Of a stretch of DNA of 64,000 nt, positions 17,261 through 26,772 are shown piece after piece; the first letter of the stretch is position 1; each line of letters starts with the position of its first letter. Both the position numbers and the translations under genes were made by a program. The stretch comes from Noviherbaspirillum saxi. Lineage in GTDB: Bacteria; Pseudomonadota; Gammaproteobacteria; Burkholderiales; Burkholderiaceae_D. The stretch lies in contig NZ_QYUO01000001.1 in the NCBI RefSeq assembly GCF_003591035.1, positions 558,001-622,000 of the forward strand. The letters are read 5' to 3'. The notes below the pieces were generated by a model. It was not told the origin of the DNA. It was given only the letters and a program-made list of their open reading frames with translations, and did no database searches.

Positions 17261-17797
17261 TTATTCAAGGGTTTCGATGGTGTGCGACAGGTTCGTGTAA
17301 ATGCAGAGCTCGCCGGCGATAGTGAGCGCTTTCTTCACGATTTCGCCTGGCGGCAAGTCGGTGTTTTCCTGCAGCGCCTTCGCAGCCGATTGCGCATACA
17401 CGCCGCCCGAACCGATGGCGCCGATGCCGCTTTCCGGTTCCAGTACATCGCCGTTGCCGGTAATGATCAAGGTTGCTTCGCGATCGGCCACCAGCAGCAT
17501 GGCTTCCAGCCGGCGCAGGATGCGGTCGGTGCGCCAGTCCTTTGCCAGTTCGACCGACGCGCGCATCAGGTTGCCCTGGTGCTTTTCCAGCTTGGCTTCG
17601 AAACGCTCGATCAGGGTGAAGGCATCCGCTGTGCCGCCGGCAAATCCGGCCAGGACCTTGCCCTGGTACAACTTGCGTACCTTGCGCGCCGTGCCTTTCA
17701 TCACCACATTGCCGAGCGTCACCTGACCATCGCCGCCCAATGCAACGGTGTTTCCGCGCCGCACCGAAAGGATGGTCGTGCCGTGAAATTGTTCCAT
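17261..17797 (-). CDS. hslV: HslV, peptidase subunit of the HslVU protease
   Basis: 178 aa proteasome-like threonine peptidase. Processing before Thr7 ([15 protein letters not shown]) would expose the catalytic N-terminal threonine; the catalytic Lys lies in [15 protein letters not shown], and GDGQVTLG is the family block. The leader of six residues is longer than the single Met of enteric HslV but normal for betaproteobacteria. A heat-shock-type promoter lies 30-65 bp upstream. Confidence 0.95.
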   Translation of the reverse strand: MEQFHGTTILSVRRGNTVALGGDGQVTLGNVVMKGTARKVRKLYQGKVLAGFAGGTADAFTLIERFEAKLEKHQGNLMRASVELAKDWRTDRILRRLEAMLLVADREATLIITGNGDVLEPESGIGAIGSGGVYAQSAAKALQENTDLPPGEIVKKALTIAGELCIYTNLSHTIETLE

Positions 17798-17834
17798 GCT
17801 TTCCCCAACAGGATGAGAGTCTGTAATCCAGCGC

Positions 17835-17862
17835 AGATGAGGGCGGACAGGATTAATACAAG
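17835..17862 (-). promoter_or_regulatory. Candidate heat-shock (sigma-32) promoter of hslVU
   Basis: On the minus strand CTTGTA (17862-17857) and CCCTCATCT (17843-17835) are separated by 13 bases, close to the sigma-32 consensus CTTGAA-N13-CCCCATNT. The predicted start would leave about a 30-base leader to the hslV ATG. Confidence 0.5.
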
Positions 17863-17927
17863 TGTAATTGAGGATCGGGGATGCGACAGACTGGCCTCCG
17901 AAATGGGAGGACCATAGGGAAACATAA

Positions 17928-18276
17928 TCAGTTTTTGCGTGGCAATATACGCACGATATTTTTCAACCCGATCACGTTCAACAATGCAAGGACAAGATGG
18001 TTGACGTGGTGAAATTCAAGCGATTTGCCATTGCCGCAAAATGGGCTCAAGCCGGTAACCAGCCGTCCCGCGGCGTTGAAGTCGACCCGGTTGAGCCGAG
18101 AGCAGTCGACGATCGCCGGATCGTGGTCGTCGGAATAAGTGGCAATCGCGACGATCAGTTCGTCGATGCGGCCCTCGACTACCGCCGGCATCATGAAGCC
18201 TTCTGCCTGCGCGGTGTTCGCCGGCTCGGCCGTTGCCGTGGTGACCTTGTTTTGCGGCGCAATGAAAGCAGGGGGG
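17928..18276 (-). pseudogene. STAS-domain protein, 3' part after a frameshift
   Basis: This frame continues the STAS gene that starts at 19360. It reads PPAFIAPQNKVTTATAEP, then MMPAVVEGRIDELIVAIATY and CSRLNRVDFNAAGRLVTG, the second anti-sigma-antagonist-like block with SPFCGNGKSLEFHHVNHLV, ending at 17928. It joins the upstream frame if one base is added to the run of six G at 18271-18276 (C on the coding strand), restoring VSPPAF. An internal near-repeat upstream, FETSPPAW, supports that joint. Either a sequencing error, a true frameshift, or a programmed or phase-variable site. Confidence 0.7.
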
Positions 18277-19360
18277 AGACTTCGAAGGTCACGCAATAAT
18301 CGATGCTGATTTCTTCGAATTCTTTCTCGCGATTGAGCAGGCGCAGTACTTCGAGCAGCAGCAGCCAGGCGTCTTCGGTGTCGTCGCGACGACCGACTTC
18401 AAGAATCGCGCGGATCTTGTCGGTCAGTTCCGGCGCGCCGACCAGGATCAGGTCATGGCTGGATTTCTGCAGCTTGCGCAGGATGCCGAGCAATAGCCTG
18501 CATCCGGCAGCATCGACTTCGGTCACACGCACGAACTCAAGGCGCAAGGCACGGAAGTTTTCCGCCAGCTTCTGGATACGCTCGATTTGCTTGGCGCAGC
18601 TGGCGTCCAGCTTTGTATTGAACGGCACCATGGGGGTGGTGCCGGCCGCAGGCGTTGCAGACGTGGCGGTTCGCGCATCGGCTCCATGCCAGGCCGGCGG
18701 CGAGGTCTCGAACTTGTTCGTGTATTCGATTGCAAGGTTGTCGAATTCCTGCTGCTTGCCGACGATCTGGTACAGGTCCAGCAGCATCAGCCACGCGGTC
18801 TTCTCGACCTCGCCAAGATCGCCGGCGGCGATTGCCGCATGCAGCATGTGCTCGACCATGTCGGACTGGCCGTTGGCAAACATGATCGCGGCTTCTTCGA
18901 TCACGGCAACCGCTTCGGAAGATGGCGATGCGATGTCGCTGACGGCCGTCTGGCCGTCAAGCAGGAATTCGGTGGTGCTGCCTATCCCGGTTGCCAGCGG
19001 CTGCAGTGTCAGGTTTTCTGTCGTGAGTGCCGCGCTGTCCGGGTTTTCCGGCGAAGGCTTCGGTGTTGCGGCAGCAAGTTGGGGCGTGGCAGCCGGTTTT
19101 ATACTTACCGGTTTGGCCTTGGAGCCAGTGGCGGTTTGTACGCTGACGAATTCGGAAGACATTTCCGATTCGATCGCATCGATTTTCAGCGCGGTCTGCA
19201 GCGCAGTCTGTGCATCGCGCCTGACCGTGGGTGTCTTGGTATTGGATTTGCCGGCATCCGGGCGCGGCTTCGTCGCGGTGCTCTTGGAACGGGAAGCATC
19301 TTTGTCAGCAGGCTTGGCCGGCTGACGATCCTTCTTCCCGAAAAGCGAAAAAATACCCAC
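18191..19360 (-). CDS. STAS-domain protein, 5' part (frameshifted at G6)
   Basis: 389 codons as read. A positively charged N-terminus (MGIFSLFGKKDRQPAKPADK) is followed by a low-complexity Ala/Thr/Pro linker to about residue 145, a helical block (AWLMLLDLYQIVGKQQEF) and a STAS-type domain (FRALRLEFVRVTEVDAAGC, LLLGILRKLQKS). A second helical block, EDAWLLLLEVLRLLNREKEF, follows. After VTFEVSP the frame leaves the family pattern, giving an unlikely Arg-rich tail. The full gene would run to 17928 if the G6 run were G7. STAS proteins of this type are probable scaffold or regulatory proteins; the exact role is unknown. Confidence 0.8.
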   Translation of the reverse strand: MGIFSLFGKKDRQPAKPADKDASRSKSTATKPRPDAGKSNTKTPTVRRDAQTALQTALKIDAIESEMSSEFVSVQTATGSKAKPVSIKPAATPQLAAATPKPSPENPDSAALTTENLTLQPLATGIGSTTEFLLDGQTAVSDIASPSSEAVAVIEEAAIMFANGQSDMVEHMLHAAIAAGDLGEVEKTAWLMLLDLYQIVGKQQEFDNLAIEYTNKFETSPPAWHGADARTATSATPAAGTTPMVPFNTKLDASCAKQIERIQKLAENFRALRLEFVRVTEVDAAGCRLLLGILRKLQKSSHDLILVGAPELTDKIRAILEVGRRDDTEDAWLLLLEVLRLLNREKEFEEISIDYCVTFEVSPLLSLRRKTRSPRQRPSRRTPRRQKAS

Positions 19361-19386
19361 TTGGTCCTTGGCTTGAAAGGAAACGT

Positions 19387-19410
19387 CCTCTTCCGGTTAC
19401 ACGGAAGAGG
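19387..19410. other. Strong hairpin between the STAS gene and the ZnuD-like gene
   Basis: CCTCTTCCG (19387-19395), a six-base loop and CGGAAGAGG (19402-19410) form a perfect 9-bp stem. It lies 27 bp upstream of the STAS start and about 130 bp after the receptor stop. No U-run follows on the minus strand, so a terminator is possible but not typical. Confidence 0.6.
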
Positions 19411-19537
19411 AAATTACAAGTGTGTAAAGGTAACACAGACATACGTCGGGATGCCATTCTAGGGATGGAAAAGATGACTTTCTGTTACTGGCCTGTTGCT
19501 TCCCGTACGCGCAATTCAACAGGCCTCGGTACGATCG

Positions 19538-21544
19538 TCAGAAACGCGTGCGCAGTCCGATCACGATATTGCGGCCCGGTTGGGGCGCGACATCGCGCAG
19601 CAGCGAAGTGGACAAGCGGACATCGCGGTTCATCAAATTCTTCGCCAGCGCGAACCAGGTCCATTGAACGCCACCCTGCCTTAGCGTATAGGACAGGTTC
19701 GCATCCAGCAGCGTATAAGCCGGCGTCTCCGTTGTCTCGAACGCGGCCAGACGGTCCTGTCGCAACGCGTGCAGCGCCGATACGCCGCCGCGCCATCCGT
19801 CTTGCCGATAACCGAGATCGATTCCGACGCGGGTCGCAGGCTGCAAGGGCAGGTTGCCTTGTCCAACCAGGACGCCGCGCGAGGTATCGGCATAGCCGCG
19901 CAGGGACAGGCCTTCGCCGCGCTGGTTATAGCTGAGCTCGGCTTCGGCGCCGCGGATCCGCGCGCGGTCTTGCGCCCAGAGGCGACGTACAAACTCGCCT
20001 GCTGGATCGTCGATGCCGCTGTCGTCGACCGTGCTGCCGTCGGTGCGGCCATAAACGTAATTGCGCAGCCGGTTCTCAAACAGGTTGGCCTTCCAGCGCA
20101 CGAGCCCTTCGGTTTTTTGCAGGCTTAGTTCCAGGTTGCGCGAGCGTTCCTTTTGCAGGGAAGGATCGCCGATGTCGAAGGTCGCCGTCGATTCATGCGG
20201 GCCGTTGGAATACAGCTCTTCGGGTGCCGGAGCGCGTTGCGCGATCGAATATGTCGCGCCGATGCTATAGCCCGGCAAAAAGCTCCACAGGCCACCGAGC
20301 GAATACGAATTCAGGTTGATGCGGCGGTCGCTGAAACCCGGATCGTCGGGTCGTCGCCGTACCGATTCGATGCGCAGGCCGGCGCTCGCACGCAGCGGTC
20401 CGAAATCGCGTTCCTCGACCAGGAAAGCGGCAATCGATGAGGACTTCGTGGTAGGTACCGTATCGGAGCGTCCGGTCGCAGCCGATAGCGCAGACAGTTT
20501 GCTATTGTCAGTCTGCATGCCGATGGTGCCGCGCCATCCGGCGATCGGCAGGTGGGCAATTTCCCAGCGGGTTTCGAAAGACTTATTGGCGAAGTCGGTG
20601 GCAGGCGTGCCGTCTTCTTCCTTTTCGGTATGCGTATAGTCGCTTGCCGCCAGCTTGAATGCGAACGATGCGGCACCGGCGAATGGTTCGCGCACCAGGC
20701 CGGCAATATCGCCGCGTGTCTGCGACAGATCGATATAGGCTCGTTCGGCTGTCGGGATGCCGTAGCGGTCGCTGCGGGTATCGATGGAGGCGCCGACATA
20801 ACCCCAGCCGGCGATATGGGATGCGCCAAAGCCCAGGCTATGCGCACGCGTAAAGGACGATGGCAATCGTCCCGATGGCGACGCCGGATCGTTGCGTAGC
20901 GCAGTGCCTGGAATACGGTAATCGCCGCTATCGCGCACGCTGCCATCGACATGAAGCCCCAGGCTGGCCGCCGATCCATCGGCGGAAAACGACAGGCTCT
21001 TTTCCCGATCGACGGAGCCGAAACGCATTTCCGCTTCTCCGGTCGGTTTGGGCATCAAGGCGGTCGGGATACGGTCATTGACGACATTGACCAGTCCGCC
21101 GATGGCGCCGGAGCCATACAGCAGCGACGCTGGTCCGCGCAGGATTTCGATCTGGCGCGCGGTAGCCGGATCGGTGGCAACCGCATGGTCGTTGGATAGG
21201 CTGGACAGGTCAGAGACCGCCATGCCGTTCTGCAGGATTTTCACGCGAGGCCCCTCCATTCCACGAATGATGGGGCGCGATGCCCCCGCGCCAAAGCCGG
21301 AAGACGATACGCCCAGTTCTTGGGAAAGCGTGTCGCCCAGCGAGCTGCCGAGTTTGTTGCGCAGCTCGCTGCCGGAAAGCACCTTTGCAGGCGCGAGTAT
21401 TTGCGCATTTTCGTCGCCGCCGAGAGGTGTCGCCGTCACGGTGACGGTCGGAAGCGACTGTTCCGCGGATTGGGCGAAGGCGAATGAAGTGGAAGCGAGC
21501 GCGGACAGAACCGCACTCGTCATGAGTGTGTATTGAATGGCCAT
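19538..21544 (-). CDS. znuD: TonB-dependent receptor, ZnuD-like (zinc uptake)
   Basis: 668 aa outer-membrane receptor. The signal peptide ends near residue 25 (SFAFAQ), the plug domain contains LSQELGVSSSGFGAGASRP, IRGMEGPRVKILQNG and EILRGPASLLYGSGAIGG, and the barrel ends in a terminal Phe (RTRF). The pattern matches ZnuD-type zinc receptors of Neisseria and relatives. ATG 21544 gives a proper signal sequence; upstream in-frame codons would add about 94 residues of no known pattern. It is downstream of DUF2946 and the ABC genes on the same strand. Heme or another metal remains possible. Confidence 0.8.
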   Translation of the reverse strand: MAIQYTLMTSAVLSALASTSFAFAQSAEQSLPTVTVTATPLGGDENAQILAPAKVLSGSELRNKLGSSLGDTLSQELGVSSSGFGAGASRPIIRGMEGPRVKILQNGMAVSDLSSLSNDHAVATDPATARQIEILRGPASLLYGSGAIGGLVNVVNDRIPTALMPKPTGEAEMRFGSVDREKSLSFSADGSAASLGLHVDGSVRDSGDYRIPGTALRNDPASPSGRLPSSFTRAHSLGFGASHIAGWGYVGASIDTRSDRYGIPTAERAYIDLSQTRGDIAGLVREPFAGAASFAFKLAASDYTHTEKEEDGTPATDFANKSFETRWEIAHLPIAGWRGTIGMQTDNSKLSALSAATGRSDTVPTTKSSSIAAFLVEERDFGPLRASAGLRIESVRRRPDDPGFSDRRINLNSYSLGGLWSFLPGYSIGATYSIAQRAPAPEELYSNGPHESTATFDIGDPSLQKERSRNLELSLQKTEGLVRWKANLFENRLRNYVYGRTDGSTVDDSGIDDPAGEFVRRLWAQDRARIRGAEAELSYNQRGEGLSLRGYADTSRGVLVGQGNLPLQPATRVGIDLGYRQDGWRGGVSALHALRQDRLAAFETTETPAYTLLDANLSYTLRQGGVQWTWFALAKNLMNRDVRLSTSLLRDVAPQPGRNIVIGLRTRF

Positions 21545-21665
21545 GATGGATGCTGAATGAGTCAGAAAGCCGCGAAGCGCATGCAGGGCGTTGCAACGCC
21601 TTGCATGCAGCTGGCGGATGGACAGCGTACGGCGCTGTCCTAACGAGATCAGGCGCCGTGATGCA

Positions 21666-22007
21666 TCAGGCGAGGGGCGGTGCGCGGGAAGAGAAATGGC
21701 GGACGAGCGGAGCGTCCCAGGACGTGAATGCCGTCCAAAGGGCCAGCACGCGCACGCTGGTGATAAGCGGTGCGGTAAACGGCGGCAAGTGAACGATGTC
21801 GCCGACTGTCGTTGCGTCGAAGGCAAGACAGGAATGGGTCAGCTTCTTGTTTTCGTCGGTAACCTTGGAAGAAACCTGCTGCGAGGCCTGTGCGGTGCTC
21901 GCATGTTCAATGCGGTGCTGCAATCCTGTCCACTGCGCAAACAGCAGCGCGAGCGCCAGCGATGCCGCGAAGCCGTTGCGTTGCGAGGACAGGCGGAACA
22001 GGTTCAT
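21666..22007 (-). CDS. DUF2946-type small periplasmic protein
   Basis: 113 aa. The hydrophobic segment ASLALALLFAQWTGLQ near residues 15-30 is an anchor or signal, followed by HRIEH and a conserved-looking THSCLAFDATTVGD. The pattern fits DUF2946, small proteins often found beside metal-uptake genes; His, Cys and Asp residues suggest metal binding by inference. It lies four bases after the DUF3299 gene stop, so they are co-transcribed. Confidence 0.7.
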   Translation of the reverse strand: MNLFRLSSQRNGFAASLALALLFAQWTGLQHRIEHASTAQASQQVSSKVTDENKKLTHSCLAFDATTVGDIVHLPPFTAPLITSVRVLALWTAFTSWDAPLVRHFSSRAPPLA

Positions 22008-22011
22008 GGGC

Positions 22012-22533
22012 TTATTTTGCCGTCATGGTGACCGGCATTGCATCGGTGAGCCGGTAGTACAGCCCCATGGGATCGTCTTTCAGCACAGCCATCCTGCCGC
22101 TCAGGATGACGGGTTCGAAGGTGTACTTCACCGGCGTCTTCGTTTTCACTTCAACTACGCCTTCCGGTCCGGCGGGCAGGCAGAACGAGCAGGATTGCGG
22201 GTTCATGGAAATAAGAAAATGCTTTTGCTTCTCGCCCGGTTCCAGCGGCATCATGAAGCCTTGCACTTTGACTTCCTTGTCGTTCAAGGCGACGATTTCC
22301 TTGGAAAATTCCGGCAGGATCCGGTCCTTGGTCTTGATCGGCGTGACTTTGGCGAGCGTGTTCCACGACACGACGCCATTGATTTCCGGTAGTTGCTGCA
22401 TCGCTGCAGGCGGCACGCCGGACGGTACATGTCCGGCCGGCGCGTTCTGAGGCTGCGGGCTCGGTGTTGCCGACAAAGCAAGCAGCGGTACAGCCAGCGT
22501 CATTGATAAGACAATGCGAAATGTGAAGTGCAT
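22012..22533 (-). CDS. DUF3299 secreted protein of the zinc locus
   Basis: 173 aa. The signal peptide (MHFTFRIVLSMTLAVPLLALSA) is followed by a Pro-rich stretch and the DUF3299 core: DKEVKVQGFMMPLEPGEKQKHFL, with SCSFCLPAGPEG holding a CxxC. In Pseudomonas, a DUF3299 lipoprotein is encoded with an ABC ATPase and FtsX-type permease in a Zur-regulated operon (PA4063-4066, from memory). The same trio occurs here, so a zinc role is inferred. The gene follows the permease after 81 bp. Confidence 0.85.
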   Translation of the reverse strand: MHFTFRIVLSMTLAVPLLALSATPSPQPQNAPAGHVPSGVPPAAMQQLPEINGVVSWNTLAKVTPIKTKDRILPEFSKEIVALNDKEVKVQGFMMPLEPGEKQKHFLISMNPQSCSFCLPAGPEGVVEVKTKTPVKYTFEPVILSGRMAVLKDDPMGLYYRLTDAMPVTMTAK

Positions 22534-22614
22534 GACATCTCCGGAACTGGACCGTAACGGTCCCGCTATAAACTATCGGCTATTGTAGGTGGCTGCCGAG
22601 CCGGCCAGCAATCT

Positions 22615-23847
22615 TCATCGCGCCAGGGTCGCCGCTATATCGGTACGGTAGGCGCGCAGCGCCGGCAGCAAGGCGGCAAGCACACCGACGGCGACCGCCA
22701 CGAGCAGTAGCCATGCTTCGTCGGCATACACCGCAAGGCCGGACAATGCGAGATTCTGTTCCTGCGAAAGCAGCCTGCCGACCGCTTCCACCGCGGCATG
22801 CCCGACCAGCCAGCCGAGTGCCGCCCCAGCCAGCGCCAGCAGCAAGCCTTCGGACAGCAGCAGCAACACCAGTTTGGCGGGTCCGGCGCCCAAGGTGCGC
22901 AGAATCGCGAGATCGGTTTTTCGTTCTTCCAGTGCGTTGTACAACGCGGCGAACATCGACAAGGCAGCCGCGATCAGCATGATGGCGGCGATACCGCGCA
23001 ATACATCGACTCCGACACCGAGCATGCGTATCAATTTCGCGGATTCGAATGCAGGCTGCGCAGCCTGCAATTCGCTTTGACTATTGATGGCGCGCGGCAG
23101 CATCGCGGCGGCGAGAGGCGATGCATACTGGACCAGCAGCGCCGTGATTTCACGCTTTGCGTGTTCATCATCGTCACCATGGTCTTTGTGCTCGGCTTCG
23201 TCTTTCGCACCGTTGTCGTGCCCGGCTTCGTGGACGTGCCATACCGATTCCACCGGCGTCAGAACAAGGCGATCGAGTACCGTGCCGGTCGGCTTGAGAA
23301 TGCCGACGGCGACAAACGGTCGCTCGGCATGCGCGTCGCCGCTTGCAGCCAGTCCATGTGAACCCGAGAAATGTGCATTCAGCCCGATCCCGGCCGCCTT
23401 CGCCGCGTGCGCCCCGAATACGGCCTGCATCGGCGCATCGAACAGCTTGCCCTCGGCGAGCGTGCCGCCATAATGCGCTATGTAATCGGTGCTGGTGCCG
23501 ACGATGCGGAAACCGCGATAACTGTCGCCCAGTGCGAGCGGAATCACTTTCTTGACCAACCGGTTGCGTGCCAGTTGCGCTTGGGCGGCGAGCGGAATAT
23601 TGCCGGTCGGGATATCGATGTGATACAGCGACGACAGGATGAGTTGCAGCGGCGAGCCTTTGGCACCGACCACCAGGTCGATCCCTTGTGCATCGCGCAG
23701 CGCATGGTCTTCCAGTTGTCGGGATGCCGACAGCACAAACGTCATCATGGCGATGCCGACCGCCATCAGCAGCAGGTTCAGCGCGCTCGACAGCGGCTTG
23801 TGCCGCAGCGACTTGAGCGCTAGCGCAAAGGCGTTGAGTCGCATCAT
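22615..23847 (-). CDS. ABC transporter permease, FtsX/MacB type, with His-rich loop
   Basis: 410 aa. One membrane helix near residues 20-40, a large periplasmic MacB_PCD-like domain, then three C-terminal helices typical of FtsX permeases (LRGIAAIMLIAAALSMFAALYN ... LLLLLSEGLLLALAGAALGW). The periplasmic part carries a His/Asp/Glu-rich insert, HVHEAGHDNGAKDEAEHKDHG, that could bind zinc. The start overlaps the ATPase stop by four bases. This pairing is known from the PA4064-PA4065-type zinc locus. Substrate inferred from context. Confidence 0.88.
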   Translation of the reverse strand: MMRLNAFALALKSLRHKPLSSALNLLLMAVGIAMMTFVLSASRQLEDHALRDAQGIDLVVGAKGSPLQLILSSLYHIDIPTGNIPLAAQAQLARNRLVKKVIPLALGDSYRGFRIVGTSTDYIAHYGGTLAEGKLFDAPMQAVFGAHAAKAAGIGLNAHFSGSHGLAASGDAHAERPFVAVGILKPTGTVLDRLVLTPVESVWHVHEAGHDNGAKDEAEHKDHGDDDEHAKREITALLVQYASPLAAAMLPRAINSQSELQAAQPAFESAKLIRMLGVGVDVLRGIAAIMLIAAALSMFAALYNALEERKTDLAILRTLGAGPAKLVLLLLSEGLLLALAGAALGWLVGHAAVEAVGRLLSQEQNLALSGLAVYADEAWLLLVAVAVGVLAALLPALRAYRTDIAATLAR

Positions 23848-24494
23848 GCGGTACCTCCCAGGCGCAAGACAGCCGCATCAGGCAGCGCGGCAAGCACGCG
23901 TGCGTCATGGGTGGCGATGACGAGTGAGGCGCCGACGGCCGCCGCCTGCGTGTTCAGCAAGCCGATCGACGCTGAGCAGGAAGCATCGTCCAGATTCGCT
24001 GTCGGTTCATCTGCCAGCAGCAGGGCAGGGCGATTGAACATCGCCCGCGCGATCGCCGCGCGCTGCTGCTGCCCCTGGCTAAGAGCATGCGGCTTGGCCG
24101 TCGCCTTGTCCGCGAGGCCCAACGCGGCAAGCAATTCGGTGGCACGCACGATTTCCGGGGCACGGCCTGTGGCATAGGCGGCAACCGTCAGGTTCTCGAA
24201 TACGCTCAGGCTGGGAATCAGCGCCAGCTTCTGCGGCAGGAAGCCGACAGTGCGGCCGCGCCATGCATCGGCTTGGCGTGGGGTGAGTGCACGAAGGTCG
24301 GTCCCGGCGACATGCAAGCTTCCTTGTTGCGGTGTCAGGATGGCGGCAAGCAGATGCAGCAGGGTGGACTTGCCGCAGCCGGAAGGACCAAGAATGATGG
24401 CATGCCGCCCGGCCTCGAGCGAGAACGATGGCACGGTCAGCTGTGCGGAGGTCGATGTCGGATAGCGATAGTGGAGATCTGTAATTTGCAACAT
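23844..24494 (-). CDS. ABC transporter ATP-binding protein of the zinc locus
   Basis: 216 aa LolD/MacB-like ATPase. Walker A GPSGCGKST, signature LSQGQQQR, Walker B LLLADEPTANLD and the H-loop ATHD are all visible, so it should be active. It partners the FtsX-type permease that it overlaps by four bases. A TATAAT box lies 6 bases before the ATG at 24494, so the mRNA could begin at or next to the start codon. A 15-bp palindrome overlaps the same place. Confidence 0.9.
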   Translation of the reverse strand: MLQITDLHYRYPTSTSAQLTVPSFSLEAGRHAIILGPSGCGKSTLLHLLAAILTPQQGSLHVAGTDLRALTPRQADAWRGRTVGFLPQKLALIPSLSVFENLTVAAYATGRAPEIVRATELLAALGLADKATAKPHALSQGQQQRAAIARAMFNRPALLLADEPTANLDDASCSASIGLLNTQAAAVGASLVIATHDARVLAALPDAAVLRLGGTA

Positions 24495-24501
24495 GGTTGC
24501 A
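24487..24501. promoter_or_regulatory. Candidate Zur operator at the ABC operon start
   Basis: TGCAACATGGTTGCA is a perfect inverted repeat with 6-bp arms and 3-bp centre. It covers the ATG of the ATPase gene (24492-24494) and touches a TATAAT box (minus strand, 24506-24501). It matches, with 12 of 15 positions when aligned, a palindrome upstream of the zur-like gene (27315-27329). It would block the promoter if bound. Confidence 0.5.
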
Positions 24502-24604
24502 TTATATGGATCACAGGCGGGAAAAGAAAGTCAATAAGAGATATATGGCATCGCCGTATCATGTGCCTTCACGTCGCGCAGTCCGCGGCGGGACGCAAAA
24601 GCAA

Positions 24605-24637
24605 ACAAGCGTACGAGGCAGGGCATCGTACGCTTGT
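24605..24637 (-). terminator. Rho-independent terminator of dksA
   Basis: ACAAGCGTACGA (24605-24616), a 9-base loop and TCGTACGCTTGT (24626-24637) form a perfect 12-bp stem. On the minus strand it is followed by TTGCTTTTGC. It lies 42 bp beyond the dksA stop. Confidence 0.8.
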
Positions 24638-24678
24638 GGCGTGGGGTTTCCGGAACAGTCCAGTTCCGCTGACGCGGC

Positions 24679-25560
24679 TTAGTCGCCGTACAGCTTTTGC
24701 TTGAGTTCGCGGCGCTGTTGCGCTTCGAGCGACAGCGTCGCGGTCGGGCGGGCCAGCAGGCGAGGAATGCCGATCGGTTCGCCGGTTTCTTCGCACCAGC
24801 CGTATTCGCCGGCATCGATACTGGCGATCGACTGCTGGACTTTCTTGAGCAGCTTGCGTTCACGGTCGCGCGTGCGCAATTCCAGGGCATGCTCTTCTTC
24901 GATCGTCGCGCGGTCCGCGGGATCGGGCACCAGCACGGTTTCGCGCAAATGCTCGGTGGTTTCGCCGGCGTTTTTCAGCAAGTCTCTCTCAAGCTGCTGC
25001 AAGCGCGCCTTGAAGAAGGCCAGCTGCGCCTCGTTCATGTAATCCTTCTCGGTCATCTGAAGGATTTGCGCTTCGGTCAACAGGGTGCCATCGGAGACGG
25101 CGGGGGTCGATTTAGTTGTTTTGGTAGCCACTTCGCTTACTTTCGAAACTGCGGGTTTTTCCATTGTATCCATTAATCCGGCACTTGCATTGTTACCGCT
25201 CATTGACGCGCCGGACGTCTCTTTGGAACCGACCTTTGAAGCGCCGGCAGTCGGCGACTGCTTCAAATTTGTTGCTGCCTTCTTACTGGCGGGAGCCGCA
25301 TCGGCAACCGGCGGTGCCGCTTTCGATGCCACCCCTTCGGATTTTTTCCTGGCCGCTGATTTCGCGGCGGTTTTCACTCTGCTTTTTACCGTGCTTTGGG
25401 CTGGTTTGGCAATCGATTTTGTTGCTGCGGGGGTATTTTTACGCCCGGATGGCGTTTTCGATACCGCGGCGGCCGGAACGGCGGTCTTTTTTTCCGACGT
25501 CGTGCCGGCTTTTTTTGCGGTAGCGCGCTTCACGACAGACCTGGTAACGGTTGCGTTCAT
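24679..25560 (-). CDS. dksA: RNA polymerase-binding protein DksA, cysteine-poor type with long basic N-terminus
   Basis: 293 aa. The first 150 residues are Lys/Ala/Thr/Ser-rich low complexity. The DksA core follows: a coiled coil (MTEKDYMNEAQLAFFKARLQ) and the globular end GEYGWCEETGEPIGIPRLLARP ... LSLEAQQRRELKQ. The zinc finger of Escherichia coli DksA needs four Cys; here only the first is left, with Thr, Ser and Ala in the other places. Such forms work without zinc. DksA and ppGpp adjust transcription in starvation. Its place between the CobW and ABC genes fits Zn-independent DksA, though this type is also the general one in betaproteobacteria. Confidence 0.92.
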   Translation of the reverse strand: MNATVTRSVVKRATAKKAGTTSEKKTAVPAAAVSKTPSGRKNTPAATKSIAKPAQSTVKSRVKTAAKSAARKKSEGVASKAAPPVADAAPASKKAATNLKQSPTAGASKVGSKETSGASMSGNNASAGLMDTMEKPAVSKVSEVATKTTKSTPAVSDGTLLTEAQILQMTEKDYMNEAQLAFFKARLQQLERDLLKNAGETTEHLRETVLVPDPADRATIEEEHALELRTRDRERKLLKKVQQSIASIDAGEYGWCEETGEPIGIPRLLARPTATLSLEAQQRRELKQKLYGD

Positions 25561-25719
25561 GGTGACCTCGCTGATTGAACCGCCCGGCTTTCAGCTTGAA
25601 ACCGCTGCTTGTCCCCGTGCCGGCGGGCTCAGGCTCGACCAAGCGGTATATGACGTGCTTGCCTATCTTGCCAAATGACACTCTCCATTGCATGAATAAA
25701 AATCAAAAGCGACAACAGT

Positions 25720-26766
<1,047 letters not shown>

Positions 26767-26772
26767 GATGGC

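Noticed and set aside
17893..17915. Hairpin GGCCTCC...GGGAGGACC after the STAS gene as a terminator
   Set aside because: Imperfect stem with no U-run; not enough to call.
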